DNA of 64,000 nucleotides from Bosea sp. Tri-49 (GTDB lineage: Bacteria > Pseudomonadota > Alphaproteobacteria > Rhizobiales > Beijerinckiaceae): NCBI RefSeq assembly GCF_003952665.1, contig NZ_CP017946.1:496001-560000 (forward strand). Direction: 5' to 3'. The position numbers were made by a program, and so were the translations under genes. This document shows, in pieces, positions 1-10,087 of this stretch. The first letter of the stretch is position 1, and every line of letters begins with the position of its first letter. The notes under the pieces are model-generated. The model had not been told where the DNA came from, ran no database searches, and saw only the letters and a program-made list of their open reading frames with translations.

Positions 1-33
1 GCTGGTCGCGAAGGGCAGCTGAGGGAGGCGGGG

Positions 34-453
34 ATGAGCGATCATACGAGCTTCAGCCGCGAGACCTTCGCCGCCTTCCGTGCCGACGATCGGCCGGGCC
101 CGGTGCAGATGCTGAACCTGATCCGGCTCAATGTGGAGGCGCAGTATCCGGACGGGCCGCATGGCGGCGGCCGCGAGGCCTTTGCCGTCTATGGCCGGAT
201 CAGCGCGCCGGTGTTGTCGCGGCTCGGCGGACGCATTCTCTGGCGCGGCAGCTTCGAGCAGATGCTGATCGGCCCGAGAGGCGAGCGCTGGGACATCTGC
301 TTCATCGCCGAATATCCGAGTGTCGAGGCTTTCGCCGCGATGTTCCGCGATCCGATCTATCGCGAGGCGATGGTGCATCGGCAGGCGGCCGTGAAGGATT
401 GCCGATTGATCCGATTGGAGACGCGGGAGGCGGGCGTGACCTTCGCCGGATAG
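34..453 (+). CDS. DUF1330-like small protein
   Basis: The protein has 139 residues and no signal peptide. The N-terminal VQMLNLIRL segment and the WDICFIAEYPSVEAFAAMF stretch match the DUF1330 layout, a small ferredoxin-like alpha/beta barrel that is usually dimeric. The molecular function of that family is largely unknown. A strong GAGGGAGGCGGGG ribosome site lies directly before the ATG. The gene is convergent with the SnoaL-like gene, 11 bases apart. The family call rests on remembered motifs, so it is probable rather than certain. Confidence 0.7.
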   Translation: MSDHTSFSRETFAAFRADDRPGPVQMLNLIRLNVEAQYPDGPHGGGREAFAVYGRISAPVLSRLGGRILWRGSFEQMLIGPRGERWDICFIAEYPSVEAFAAMFRDPIYREAMVHRQAAVKDCRLIRLETREAGVTFAG

Positions 454-464
454 GACGGGGTCGC

Positions 465-938
465 TCAGCCCTGCTTCAGGCGTCCGATCAGGCCATGGAT
501 GTCGCCGAGCACGAAGAGGTCGCGCACAAGGCCGCCCTCGAAGGTGAAGGCCGGCGCGCCATGCCACCAGACATGGCGGCCTGTTGGTGGCACCCCGAAC
601 ATCTCGCGGCGGTGAAAGCCGTGGAAGCGCAGGCGGCCGAAGACGCGGTTGCCTTCCTCGACCAGCGCGAGAATGTCGGAGGTGTACTCGCCGAGCGAGC
701 CGGTGACCCAGTCGACATAGCCCGCAAACTCGCGATGGCCGTGCAGGACCGGGCCGAGCGAGCCGCGAAAGGTGAAGTCCTCATGGAAGATCCGCGGGAT
801 CAGCGACTTGTCGGCATGGTCCCACATCTCCTTGTAGAAGACCCTGACGATCTCCTTCTGCGGCGAGAGCGTGACGCCCTCGAAGAGGAGTGAGGGCTCG
901 TCCTGCGGCGCGTCTCGGCCCTGCGGCATCTGCGTCAT
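465..938 (-). CDS. SnoaL-like / ester cyclase family protein
   Basis: This is a 157-residue cytosolic protein of the NTF2-like (SnoaL) fold. Visible signs are the early helix IVRVFYKEMWDHADKSLIP, the FTFRGSLGPVLHGHREFAGYV turn-and-helix typical of SnoaL-like cyclases, and the final beta strands with VWWHGAPAFTFEGGLV. The ATG at 938 is preferred because GGGGGAAG precedes it; a longer upstream reading frame exists but has no convincing ribosome site. The gene lies downstream of the RND pump on the same strand, with 128 bases between. The substrate cannot be read from the sequence. Confidence 0.7.
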   Translation of the reverse strand: MTQMPQGRDAPQDEPSLLFEGVTLSPQKEIVRVFYKEMWDHADKSLIPRIFHEDFTFRGSLGPVLHGHREFAGYVDWVTGSLGEYTSDILALVEEGNRVFGRLRFHGFHRREMFGVPPTGRHVWWHGAPAFTFEGGLVRDLFVLGDIHGLIGRLKQG

Positions 939-1066
939 GCTCGTCTTCCCCCTCTGGCGCGGGCCGTCGAAAGCCCACCCGATCAAGCTCGGACGAAGAT
1001 GCACCGGAGGCGACAGCGAATCTCGCAAAGCGCCGGTGGCAAACTGCCCATGCCGGGCCGGTCTGA

Positions 1067-4000
1067 TCACCCTGTCGTGCGGGGTGTTTCCGCCGGGGCG
1101 GGCGTGGCCGCTCCGCTACCGCCGAGCCGGCGCGAGAGCCCTTCCATTGCAAGGAAGATCACCGGGGTGATGAACAAGGTCAGCACCTGCGAGACGATCA
1201 ATCCACCGACGACGGCGAGGCCGAGTGGCTGGCGCAGTTCGGCGCTGGCGCCGGCGCCGATCGCGATCGGCAGGGCGCCGAGGATCGCCGCCAGCGTCGT
1301 CATGATGATCGGCCGGAAGCGACGCAGGCACGCCTCGCGGATCGCAGTCTCCGGTGGCTCGCCGGCGCGCTGCAATTCGAGCGCGACGTCGATCATCATG
1401 ATTGCGTTCTTCTTGACGATGCCGATCAGCATCAGCAGCCCGATCACGGCGATGACCGAGAGGTCGAGACCGAAGAGCTTCAGCGTCAGGAGCGCGCCGA
1501 GGGCCGCTGCCGGTAGCCCGGTCAGGATGGTGAGCGGGTGGATGAAGCTCTCATAGAGGATGCCGAGCACGATGTAGATCGTCAGCACCGCGCCAGCAAT
1601 CAGCAGGCCCTGGTTGCCGAGCGACTGCTCGAAGGTCTTGGCGACGCCGGCGAAGCTGGTGCCGATCTGCGGCGGCATATTGAGCCCGGCCTTGATCGCG
1701 TCGATGCGCTGCACGGCCTCGCCGAGCGCGCGGCCGGCGGGCAGGTTGAAGGAGAGGGTGACGGCTGGGAGCTGGCCGAGCTGGTTGACGGTCAGCGGGC
1801 CGGCTTTGCGCTCGATCCTGGCGAAGGTGCCGAGCGGGATGAGCGCGCCCGAGGAAGAGCGGAAGCGAACCTGATCGAGCCGGTCGTTCGACCATTCGAT
1901 GTCGGGATTGAACTCGATGATGACCTGGTAGCTGTCGCTGGTGGTATAGATCGTCGAGATCTGGCGCACGCCGAAGCCGGAATAGAGGCTGGAGCGCAGC
2001 ACGTCGGCGCTGATGCCCAGCGACTGCGCCTTGGATCGGTCGACGATGAGGTTGGCGAGCAGGGCCTTGTTCTGCAGGTCGGTGGTGACATCGACGAAGA
2101 GTGGGTCGTGCTGCAGCGCCTCCAGCATCTTGCCGGACCAGTCTGACAGCGCCGCCTGGTCGATCGCCTGCATCACGAACTGATACTGGCTCTTCGAGGC
2201 ACGCGCGCCGATGTTCAGGTTCTGCACCGGCGACATGTAGGTCGCGATGCCGGGGATGGCGGCGAGCTGGCGACGCAGATCGGCGAGCATCTGCTGCAGG
2301 GGCGGGCGCTGCGCCTTCGGCTTCAGTTCGACGAAGAGCCGCCCGGCATTGAGGCTGCTCGACTGGCCGCCGGAGCCGATGGTCGAGGCGACATGGGCGA
2401 CATAGGGCGAGCGCCGGAAAACCTCCTCGACCTTCTGCTGCAAGGCCGACATGGCGTCGAAGGAGATGTCCTGGCGCGCCTCGGTCGCGACCTGGATCTG
2501 GCCGATATCCTCCTGCGGGAAGAAGCCCTTGGGAATGGTCATCACCAGCCAGGCGCTGGCGGCAACGCTGGCGACGAAGATCATCAGAACCGTACGGCGA
2601 TATTTCAGGTTGAGGTCGAGGCCGGCGCGATAGGCGCCGAGCACGGCGTCGAAGCCGCGTTCTAGGAAGGCGAGCCGGTCTTTGCCTTCCCCGTGGGCGG
2701 CCGCACTGGCGCCGAGGCGGGCGCACATCATTGGCGTCAGCGTCAGCGAGACGAAGGCCGAAGCGAGGATGGCGACGGTGACGACGACCGCGAACTCGTT
2801 GAAGACGCGCCCGATCACGCCGCCCATCAGCAGCACCGGGATGAAGACGGCGACCAGCGAGAGCGAGATCGAGATGATGGTGAAGCCGATCTCGCTCGAC
2901 CCCTTCAGCGCCGCGTCGAAGGCCGAGAGCCCGTCCTCCTCCATATGGCGGACGATGTTCTCGAGCATGACGATGGCGTCGTCGACGACGAGGCCGACTG
3001 CCAGCGTCAGGCCGAGCAGCGAGATGTTGTCGATCGAGAAGTCGAACAGGTACATCGCGCCCAGCGTCGCGATCAGCGAGATCGGCACGGCGACGGCCGG
3101 GATCAGCGTTGCGGTGAAGCGACGTAGGAAGAGGAAGATCACCGCGACAACGAGCACGATCGTCAATCCGAGCGTGAACTGCACGTCTTCGACCGCCTGG
3201 CGGATCGAGGCGGAACGGTCGTTGAGCAGGCCGAGCGTGGTCGCTGGCGGCAGCAGCGATTGCATCTGGCTGATCGCCGTCCTGACGCGGTCGACGACCT
3301 CGACCGTATTGGCATCGGGCTGGCGGAAAACCGCGACGACGAGCGCGCGCGTGCCGTCATACCAGCTGGCGAGCTGGAGGTTCTCGACCGAGTCGATCAC
3401 CTTGGCGACGTCGCCGAGCCGCACCGGGCGGCTGTCGCGGGTGGCGATGATGATGTCGGCAAAGTGTGCGGCGTCGGCGAGCTGGGTCTCGGCTTCGATC
3501 GTCAATTGCTGTGGGCCGGACTGCATGGTCCCGACCGGAGTGTTGACGTTGGCGGCGGTGATCGCTGCCTGCAAATCGTTGATGCCGATGCCGCGGGCGG
3601 CGAGCGCCGTTGGGTCGACCTGGATGCGCACCGCGTATTTCTGGCTGCCGAAGATCTGGACCTGGGCCACGCCCTCGACCGTGGAGAGCGTCGGCGACAG
3701 CACCTGCTGGACGAAGGCGTCGATCTTGGAGAGCGGAGTGACCTCGCTCTTCAGTGCCAGCAGCAGGATCGGGGCGTCGGCGGGGTTGAACTTCCGGTAG
3801 CTCGGCGGCGTCGTCATGTCGACCGGGAGCTGGCGCTGGGTGCGGGCGATCGCGGCCTGGACGTCGGCGGCAGCGGCGTCGATGTCACGGTCGAGCGCGA
3901 ACTGGATCGCGATAGAGGTCGTGCCGAGCGCGTTGGTGGTGGCGATCGAGTCGATGCCGGCGATGGTAGCGAACTGCTTGATCAGCGGCGTCGCCACCGA

Positions 4001-4183
4001 GGTCGCCATGATCTCGGGCGAGGCGCCGGGCAATTGCGCGGAGACGTTGACGACCGGGAATTCAGCCCGCGGCAGCGCCGCGACCGGCAGCGAGCGCCAG
4101 GCGAACAGGCCGCCGAGGATGAGCGCGCACGACATCAGGATCGTCGCGACCGGATGGCGGATGCAGAAGGCGGAGACCGACAT
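1067..4183 (-). CDS. RND efflux transporter permease (HAE1/AcrB-MdtBC type)
   Basis: This 1038-residue protein is the inner-membrane proton-driven pump of a tripartite efflux system. It has full RND architecture: TM1 at about residues 12-30, a first large periplasmic loop, a TM2-6 bundle, a second periplasmic loop from about 550, and TM7-12. The TM4 motif GLVVDDAIVMLENIVRH contains the paired aspartates of the proton relay, and NAIMMIDVALELQ appears near TM10. The adaptor gene ends 9 bases upstream, so the two form one transcription unit. No outer-membrane channel gene is nearby, so the pump probably uses a shared TolC-like protein. The substrate is unknown. Confidence 0.93.
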   Translation of the reverse strand: MSVSAFCIRHPVATILMSCALILGGLFAWRSLPVAALPRAEFPVVNVSAQLPGASPEIMATSVATPLIKQFATIAGIDSIATTNALGTTSIAIQFALDRDIDAAAADVQAAIARTQRQLPVDMTTPPSYRKFNPADAPILLLALKSEVTPLSKIDAFVQQVLSPTLSTVEGVAQVQIFGSQKYAVRIQVDPTALAARGIGINDLQAAITAANVNTPVGTMQSGPQQLTIEAETQLADAAHFADIIIATRDSRPVRLGDVAKVIDSVENLQLASWYDGTRALVVAVFRQPDANTVEVVDRVRTAISQMQSLLPPATTLGLLNDRSASIRQAVEDVQFTLGLTIVLVVAVIFLFLRRFTATLIPAVAVPISLIATLGAMYLFDFSIDNISLLGLTLAVGLVVDDAIVMLENIVRHMEEDGLSAFDAALKGSSEIGFTIISISLSLVAVFIPVLLMGGVIGRVFNEFAVVVTVAILASAFVSLTLTPMMCARLGASAAAHGEGKDRLAFLERGFDAVLGAYRAGLDLNLKYRRTVLMIFVASVAASAWLVMTIPKGFFPQEDIGQIQVATEARQDISFDAMSALQQKVEEVFRRSPYVAHVASTIGSGGQSSSLNAGRLFVELKPKAQRPPLQQMLADLRRQLAAIPGIATYMSPVQNLNIGARASKSQYQFVMQAIDQAALSDWSGKMLEALQHDPLFVDVTTDLQNKALLANLIVDRSKAQSLGISADVLRSSLYSGFGVRQISTIYTTSDSYQVIIEFNPDIEWSNDRLDQVRFRSSSGALIPLGTFARIERKAGPLTVNQLGQLPAVTLSFNLPAGRALGEAVQRIDAIKAGLNMPPQIGTSFAGVAKTFEQSLGNQGLLIAGAVLTIYIVLGILYESFIHPLTILTGLPAAALGALLTLKLFGLDLSVIAVIGLLMLIGIVKKNAIMMIDVALELQRAGEPPETAIREACLRRFRPIIMTTLAAILGALPIAIGAGASAELRQPLGLAVVGGLIVSQVLTLFITPVIFLAMEGLSRRLGGSGAATPAPAETPRTTG

Positions 4184-4192
4184 GGCGCGCCC

Positions 4193-5338
4193 TCACGGCT
4201 TGCTGGTTTGCGGGGCGGCCAGCCTGATCCGGGCGCCGGGCGCCAGCCGCGACTGGCCCTCGGTGACGACCTTCTCGTCCTGCGACAGCCCCGATGCGAG
4301 CGCCGCGACGCCGTTCTCGTTGGAGGCGACCTTCACCGGCCTCGCCTCGACCGTGTCGTCGGATTTGGCGACGTAGACGAAGGGGCCCTTCTGCCCCTCC
4401 TGCAGGGCGACCGAGGGCACGGTGACGGCGCCGGACATCATGCCGAGCTGGACGACGACATCGACATATTGCCCCGGCCAGAGCCGGTGCGGCTCGTTCG
4501 TGAACAGCGCCTTCACGCTCACGGTGCCCGAGGGGATGTCGACGGCGGAATCGATGAAGGAGAGATCGCCGGTGGCGAGCTCCTCGCGCGTGCCGGAGGC
4601 GAAGGCGGTGACTTTCGCCGGCGTCTGTGCCTTCGCCGCGGCCTGCACCAGGGTCAGGTCGCGCTCGGGCAGGGTGAAGGTGACGCGGATCGGGGCGAGC
4701 TGCGTCACCGTCACGAGATTGCTGTTGGCATCGTTGACCCGCACCGCATTGCCCGGCGTCGCCGTGATGGCGCCGAGCCGGCCCGAGATCGGGGCAGTGA
4801 TCGTGGTGTAGCCGAGCCGGACGCGGTCGAGCGCCAGCGTCGCCTCGTCCGCCTTGACGACCGCCGTGGCGACGGCCTCGTCGGCGGTCGCCTGGTCGAG
4901 CGCCTGCTGCGTGCCGGCGCCCTTGTCGACCAGGCTTTTCTGGCGGGCAAGATCGGCGCGCTTTTGCGCCACGGTCGCCTTGTCGCGCTCGACATTGGCC
5001 TCGTCGCGGGCGACCTGCGCCTTGAGCTCGCGATCGTCGAGGGTGAAGAGCAGGTCGCCCTGCTTGACCTCCTGGCCCTCCTTGACGTGCTGGTCGGCGA
5101 TGACGCCGTCGAGGCGGGATTTGACCGCGACGATCGCGACCGGCTCGGCGAAACCGATCGAGCGGCGCGTCACGGGCACGTCGGCACGGCCGGCGAGCAC
5201 GGTCGTGACCGGCGTCGATGGTGGCCCCTCGCGGCGTTCTGCATGGGCTTGTTCCGGGCCGTCCTGCGGTCTGATCACGCGATAGGCGGCGAAGGCGGTG
5301 ACAGCCACCAGGAGGGCTATGATCGCGTAACGTTTCAT
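4193..5338 (-). CDS. RND efflux periplasmic adaptor subunit (MFP)
   Basis: This 381-residue adaptor links the RND pump to an outer-membrane channel. It has an N-terminal membrane anchor or signal (residues 1-20), then a biotinyl-lipoyl half (VKSRLDGVIADQHVKEGQ), an alpha-helical hairpin rich in A/K/D/E, the second lipoyl half (TTITAPISGRLGAI) and beta-barrel plus membrane-proximal domains. The ATG at 5338 (MKRYAIIALL) is chosen because it puts the hydrophobic signal at the N terminus; an in-frame ATG 75 bases upstream would bury it. It is the first gene of the pump operon and diverges from the methyltransferase gene. Confidence 0.9.
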   Translation of the reverse strand: MKRYAIIALLVAVTAFAAYRVIRPQDGPEQAHAERREGPPSTPVTTVLAGRADVPVTRRSIGFAEPVAIVAVKSRLDGVIADQHVKEGQEVKQGDLLFTLDDRELKAQVARDEANVERDKATVAQKRADLARQKSLVDKGAGTQQALDQATADEAVATAVVKADEATLALDRVRLGYTTITAPISGRLGAITATPGNAVRVNDANSNLVTVTQLAPIRVTFTLPERDLTLVQAAAKAQTPAKVTAFASGTREELATGDLSFIDSAVDIPSGTVSVKALFTNEPHRLWPGQYVDVVVQLGMMSGAVTVPSVALQEGQKGPFVYVAKSDDTVEARPVKVASNENGVAALASGLSQDEKVVTEGQSRLAPGARIRLAAPQTSKP

Positions 5339-5555
5339 CGAGGGTCCCGGCGCAGCGCTGTCGACGACGAGCCACCTTACAGCCAGCCGCCCGGGAGCGC
5401 CTGTCCGCAGCATGAACTCTTCGTAATACTGGTTGAAGGCGGGAGGCCGCGTACCGTCATTTCGAAGCAGGAAAGGGCCGAGGCGGGTGTTGGGTCAGGT
5501 GCCCGATAAGGAGGCAAAACCATTGATCGGATGGACACCAATTCTACGAAGCCGG

Positions 5556-6356
5556 ATGCAATTATTTAAGGTGTCCGCGCTATTGGCTTGGCGGTCATTG
5601 CTTAGAAGGTCGCTCTGCATGAGTGCGCTGTCTCCGAACGAATTCAGATCGTCGATCGATCTCGAAAAGCGCAAATTCCATATGAAGTCCTATTTCGAGA
5701 GTAGTTTCTATCGACAGTATCGCGCAGCGAGCATGGCTCTGAACAGCCTGGGACGGAGCCCTCGCGTCCTGTCATTGGGAGCTGGCGGAGCTTTCGTCGA
5801 GGAAATCGTTCAGAAACATCTCGATGCTTCGGTCTTCGTCGTCGATTTCGCTGAAACCCTGAAAATCGAGGGCGAACTCTACGGTAATTTTGCCGGCATG
5901 TTCGCCGGCGACATCTCCGCGCCGGAATGGGTTTCTCCGCTCGATGCCGTCGATGCCGTGTTCTGGTTCGATAATATCGAGCATTTGCGTACGGACCCGA
6001 CGACGATCCTGCGAAAGCTGCGCACGGCGCTCTCGGATACCGGGCAGATATTCATAACCACCGATAATTTCGCGCGGCTGCGGAATATCTTGAAGCTGAT
6101 CTTCAACCGCTCGATCGTCGCCTTGCCGCCTGACCTGTTCGCCGATGTCGATTTCGAGCACGAGTATGTCCACCGGCGCGAATATACCCGGCCCGAGCTG
6201 GAGACCTGTCTGGCGGATGCGGGCCTGAAGCTCGTCGAGATCGAAATGCTCTGGCAGAGCCCGTCGGAAAGCCTGAAGAAGCTACCGTTCCGGACCTTCG
6301 AATATCTGTTCCCGCGCTTTCGCCCGCACATGCTGATCCGGGCGCAAAAGGCCTAG
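5556..6356 (+). CDS. class I SAM-dependent methyltransferase-like protein
   Basis: The protein has about 266 residues from the ATG at 5556; an internal ATG at 5619 is an alternative start. The Rossmann core is visible: motif I-like VLSLGAGGAFVEEIV, an acidic strand end VFVVDFAE, the DAVFWFDNIEHL segment of motif IV and an FITTDNFARLRN strand, as in Methyltransf_11/23 proteins. The glycine loop is degenerate (GAGG). Base composition in the first third is visibly more AT-rich than the neighbours, which may mean acquisition. Such proteins often modify sugars or lipids, but no substrate can be named. Confidence 0.72.
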   Translation: MQLFKVSALLAWRSLLRRSLCMSALSPNEFRSSIDLEKRKFHMKSYFESSFYRQYRAASMALNSLGRSPRVLSLGAGGAFVEEIVQKHLDASVFVVDFAETLKIEGELYGNFAGMFAGDISAPEWVSPLDAVDAVFWFDNIEHLRTDPTTILRKLRTALSDTGQIFITTDNFARLRNILKLIFNRSIVALPPDLFADVDFEHEYVHRREYTRPELETCLADAGLKLVEIEMLWQSPSESLKKLPFRTFEYLFPRFRPHMLIRAQKA

Positions 6357-6376
6357 AGCAGGGGCAGGTAGAACAC

Positions 6377-6410
6377 TCGCCGGGTTGGCTACGGTCGGAC
6401 CAACCGGCGA
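6377..6410. terminator. hairpin between convergent genes
   Basis: An inverted repeat with arms TCGCCGGGTTGG and CCAACCGGCGA (one bulge) and an 11-base loop lies between the methyltransferase stop and the cckA stop. There is no clear T-run on either side. It may be a weak bidirectional terminator or simply an mRNA-stabilising hairpin. Confidence 0.4.
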
Positions 6411-6416
6411 TGCAGT

Positions 6417-8921
6417 TCAGCTCATCGCCGCCTTCACCGTCTCGACGAGCTGCTTCATCGTGAAGGGCTTGGGCAGGAAGTGAAACTCCTCGCCCTCCGG
6501 CAGATTCTTGCGGAAGGCTTCCTCGGCATAGCCCGAGACGAAGACGACCTTGGTGGTGGGGCTGCGCTTGCGCAATTCGCCGAGCAGTGTCGGGCCGTCC
6601 ATCTCGGGCATGACGACGTCGGAGATGACGAGGTCGATCTTGCCTTCGTGCTGTATGAACAGCTCGAGTGCCTCGACGCCTGACGCGGCCTCGTGGACGG
6701 TGTAGCCGCGCGAGACCAGCATGCGGGCGTTGAGAGCCCGCACGGCGTCCTCGTCCTCGACCAGCAAGATCATGCCGGCGCCGGTATGGTCGGCGGCGAC
6801 CTTCTTCGGCGCCTCCCTGGCGGCTGCCTCGGCGGCGATGTCCTCCTCGGTCGGGATATAGCGCGGCAGGAAGATGCGGAAATTGGTGCCGCGCCCGACG
6901 ACGGAGTCGCAGAAGACGAAGCCGCCGGTCTGCTTGACGATGCCGTAGACCATTGAGAGGCCGAGGCCCGTGCCCTTGCCGACCTCCTTGGTGGTGAAGA
7001 AGGGCTCGAAGATCTTTTCCAGATGCTCCTGGGCGATACCGGTGCCGCTGTCCTCGACCTCGAGCAGGACATAGTCGGTGGCGGGCAGGGCTTCGTAGCC
7101 GAGCTCGCCGACTTCGGCCGCCGGCACGTTGCGGGTGCGCACCTGGAGCTTGCCGCCGCTCTGCATGGCGTCGCGTGCGTTGACGGCGAGGTTGACCACG
7201 ACCTGCTCGAGCTGGCCGAGATCGGCCTTGACCGGCCAGAGGTCGCGGCCTTGGCGGACGTCGAGCGAGATCTTGTCGGCGACGACGCGCTTCAGCATCA
7301 GCGAGAGGTCGGAAAGCACGTCGCCGAGCGCCAGCACCTGCGGGCGCAAGGTCTGCCGGCGCGAGAAGGCGAGCAGCTGCCGGACCAGCGAGGCTGCCCG
7401 GTAGGCATTCTGCTTGATCTGCATGATGTCCGGGAAGGACGGATCGGTCGGCTTGTGGCTGGCGAGCAGGAATTCCGAGGCGTTGATGATGACCTGCAGC
7501 ACGTTGTTGAAATCGTGCGCGATGCCGCCGGCGAGCTGGCCAACCGCCTGCATCTTGCCGGCCTGGTCCATATTGTCCTTGAGCTTGCGCTCGGCAGTGG
7601 TCTCCAGCGCATAGACGATGGCGCGCTCGCCGTCGGTATCCTCGCTCGCCGGAACGGGCGAGAGATAGAGCCTGGCCGAGCGGCCCTCCTCGCCGGTGAG
7701 CGCGACGTCGAGCGGGGCGATCTCGCCCTTGCCGGCGAGCGCAGCGTCGAAGGCCTGGGCGAGGGCGCCATTGCCGTTGACCAGCTCCTGGATCGTCGCC
7801 GGCTGGGCGCCGCCCTGCGTCAGGCGGGCGAAGGAGGCGTTCGAGCGCAGGATCGCGCCAGTGCGGTCGACGGTCGCGATCGCCATCGGCGTCGCGTGGA
7901 AGAAGCGGGCGAAGCGCGCTTCGGCGTCGGTATGGCGGTCGGCCCCGGCTTCGCCGGCGGCGCGGTTCAGAACCAGCGTGCGCGAGGCGCCGGCGCGCCC
8001 GTCCTGGCCGAAGGCGACCTGATGGTGCAGACGCACCGGCAGGGACTGGCCGTTGCGACGGCGCAGGTCGACGTCGAGCACTTCGATGCGGACATCGCCG
8101 GGCTGGCCGCGAATGGCCTGGATCAACGCCGCGGCGTTGGGCGAGGCGATGTCGTCGAGCTGCAAGCCGCCGGAGCCGAAGCGGGCGAGATCGTAGTCGA
8201 GCCAGCCGGCCAATGTGGCGTTGAGATAGGGCACCTCGCTGTCGGCATCGATCGAGAGGAAGCCGGCCGGGGCATGATCGAGATAGTCGATCGCGTGCTG
8301 CAGTTCCTGGAACGCGTTCTCCTGGCGCTCGCGCTCGGGGGTGACGTCGGCGACGCTCCAGAGACAAGCCGGGCGGCCGGCACGGGTGATCGGCGAGACG
8401 CGCACCCGGTACCAGCCGACGGCGCCGCGCTCGTTCAGCGCTGGCTCTAGCCGGATCTCCTCGGAGAGCCGGCGGCCGGCGCGGGCAGCGGTGGCGAGGC
8501 GGTAGATCGCCTCGGAAACCTCGGCGCGGCCCTTGAACAGGCGCTCGACCGGCGCGATCTCGCTGGCATTGCGAGCGCCGGCGAAGGCGAGATAAGCCTC
8601 GTTGGCGTAGACGATGCGATTGTCGCCCTCGGTGACGACGACGCCGTCATCGGCACTGTCGACGATCGCCTTGGTCAGATCGTTGCGGGCCGAGCGGCCG
8701 GCGAACTGGATCAGCCCGATCGCGAAGGCGAACAGGCAGAACACGCCGACGACCGAGAGCAAGGCGAGCAGGCCGAGGATCAGCGGCTGAGCCCATTCAT
8801 TGGCGATGAAGCCGAGCGCGATCGCGGCCCCAACCAGGAGGCCCGCAATCAGCAGGATGATCCCGACATGGCCGGGCCGGTCGGACCGGTCGATCGCGGT
8901 CGATGCCGTGCTTGCACTCAT
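6417..8921 (-). CDS. cckA: cell cycle hybrid histidine kinase CckA
   Basis: This 834-residue membrane hybrid kinase phosphorylates ChpT, and through it CtrA and CpdR, in alphaproteobacteria. It has two N-terminal TM helices (about 19-40 and 46-72), PAS domains (about 80-420), HisKA with the H-box GIAHDFNN (phospho-acceptor His469), HATPase_c with [10 protein letters not shown] and [13 protein letters not shown] boxes, and a C-terminal receiver with [12 protein letters not shown] (phospho-acceptor Asp768) and conserved VSGYAEEAF. It lies 86 bases downstream of flhB at the end of the flgB-flhB run. As I recall, Caulobacter keeps cckA close to fliQ-fliR-flhB as well. Order and domains make the name nearly certain. 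Confidence 0.95.
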   Translation of the reverse strand: MSASTASTAIDRSDRPGHVGIILLIAGLLVGAAIALGFIANEWAQPLILGLLALLSVVGVFCLFAFAIGLIQFAGRSARNDLTKAIVDSADDGVVVTEGDNRIVYANEAYLAFAGARNASEIAPVERLFKGRAEVSEAIYRLATAARAGRRLSEEIRLEPALNERGAVGWYRVRVSPITRAGRPACLWSVADVTPERERQENAFQELQHAIDYLDHAPAGFLSIDADSEVPYLNATLAGWLDYDLARFGSGGLQLDDIASPNAAALIQAIRGQPGDVRIEVLDVDLRRRNGQSLPVRLHHQVAFGQDGRAGASRTLVLNRAAGEAGADRHTDAEARFARFFHATPMAIATVDRTGAILRSNASFARLTQGGAQPATIQELVNGNGALAQAFDAALAGKGEIAPLDVALTGEEGRSARLYLSPVPASEDTDGERAIVYALETTAERKLKDNMDQAGKMQAVGQLAGGIAHDFNNVLQVIINASEFLLASHKPTDPSFPDIMQIKQNAYRAASLVRQLLAFSRRQTLRPQVLALGDVLSDLSLMLKRVVADKISLDVRQGRDLWPVKADLGQLEQVVVNLAVNARDAMQSGGKLQVRTRNVPAAEVGELGYEALPATDYVLLEVEDSGTGIAQEHLEKIFEPFFTTKEVGKGTGLGLSMVYGIVKQTGGFVFCDSVVGRGTNFRIFLPRYIPTEEDIAAEAAAREAPKKVAADHTGAGMILLVEDEDAVRALNARMLVSRGYTVHEAASGVEALELFIQHEGKIDLVISDVVMPEMDGPTLLGELRKRSPTTKVVFVSGYAEEAFRKNLPEGEEFHFLPKPFTMKQLVETVKAAMS

Positions 8922-9007
8922 TGCAGCGGGTCCGTTTTCCTTCAGTCGCCCGTCGTTGATAGGTCAGGGCAGGGCGCCAGGATATTGTCGCCTGCCCGGC
9001 CAGCGAG

Positions 9008-10075
9008 TTAGGCGCGCCGACGCTTCAGGCGCAAGACGTATCCGATGACTTCCGCCACTGCCTGATAGTGTTCGACAGGAATTTCGTCATCGATCTCGAC
9101 GGTGGCGTAGAGCGCGCGGGCCAGAGGCGGGTTCTCGACGATCGGGATGCTGTGCTCGCCGGCGACCTCGCGGATCTTCAGCGCGATGGCATCGACGCCC
9201 TTGGCGAGGCAGACCGGTGCGCCCTGATCCTGATCGTATAGCAAGGCGATCGCATAGTGGGTCGGGTTGGTGATGATCACCGTCGCCTTCGGCACCTGCG
9301 CCATCATGCGCGAGCGGGCCTTTTGGGCGCGCAATTGCCGCAGCTTGGCCTTTACCTCGGGATTGCCCTCGGTGTTCTTGTACTCGTCCTTGAGTTCCTG
9401 CTTGGTCATGCGCTGGCGCTGGTACCAGGTGAAGCGCTGGTAGCCGAAATCGCCGATGGCGATGACCGCGAAGATCGCGAGCACGCCGGCCATCAGCTTG
9501 ATCGTCAACGCGAGCACTGCCGGCAGCAAGGCGTGCACGTCCATCTGCGCGAAGCCCTGCAGGCGGTCGCGTTCGCCCCAGAGCACGATCCAGACGCCGA
9601 CGCCGACCACCAGGATCTTGGCTAGGCCCTTGGCGAAATTGACCCAGGCATCCTTGCCGAAGACGCGCTTGAAGCCCGCCATGGGCGAGATGCGATCGAA
9701 TTTCGGCATCATCGGCTCGGTGGTCCAGAGCGGCTTGTGCTGGATCAGCGCGCCGGCGAGCGCGGCGATGAGGATGAAGCCGAGCGGCAGGGCGAGGGCA
9801 GCGAAGCCGGTCATCACGCCCTTGCTGGTGACATGGAAGAGGGCGGCCGGGTCGTCCGAGACCTGATGGGCGTTCATCAGGAAGGAGCGCAGCGAGAGTG
9901 CGGCGTCGCGGGCGGCCGAGCCCGCGGCGACGAGGAGTGCGAGGGTGAAGCCGCAAAGCACGAAGAAGGTGCCGATCTCCTGCGACCGTGCGACATCGCC
10001 CTTCTCGATGGCTTCGTCGAGCTTTCGCTGGGTCGGTTCTTCTGTGCGGTCTTCGTTTTCGACGTCACCGGCCAT
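9008..10075 (-). CDS. flhB: flagellar type III export gate protein FlhB
   Basis: This 355-residue inner-membrane protein is the export substrate-specificity switch. The opening ENEDRTEEPTQRKLDEAIEKG is the FlhB signature, four TM helices follow (about residues 35-215), and the C-terminal cytosolic domain contains the autocleavage site Asn270-Pro271-Thr272-His273. The conserved VDAIALKIREVA and VENPPLARALY segments are present, so switching should be intact. GAGGAGG precedes the ATG. It sits 12 bases downstream of fliR. Confidence 0.97.
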   Translation of the reverse strand: MAGDVENEDRTEEPTQRKLDEAIEKGDVARSQEIGTFFVLCGFTLALLVAAGSAARDAALSLRSFLMNAHQVSDDPAALFHVTSKGVMTGFAALALPLGFILIAALAGALIQHKPLWTTEPMMPKFDRISPMAGFKRVFGKDAWVNFAKGLAKILVVGVGVWIVLWGERDRLQGFAQMDVHALLPAVLALTIKLMAGVLAIFAVIAIGDFGYQRFTWYQRQRMTKQELKDEYKNTEGNPEVKAKLRQLRAQKARSRMMAQVPKATVIITNPTHYAIALLYDQDQGAPVCLAKGVDAIALKIREVAGEHSIPIVENPPLARALYATVEIDDEIPVEHYQAVAEVIGYVLRLKRRRA

Positions 10076-10087
10076 GCCTGCGCCTCC

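Noticed and set aside
2..22. Possible 3-prime end of an upstream plus-strand gene (six codons then TGA)
   Set aside because: Too short to support; plausible only because a ribosome site and the DUF1330 gene follow at once.
3260..5509. Very long plus-strand frame opposite the RND pump genes
   Set aside because: Antisense shadow of GC-rich coding DNA: composition is Arg/Asp/Gly-rich without domains, and the minus-strand genes are complete RND components.
6103..8367. Long minus-strand frame overlapping cckA in another frame
   Set aside because: Arg/Pro-rich shadow of cckA; the cckA frame has every kinase motif.
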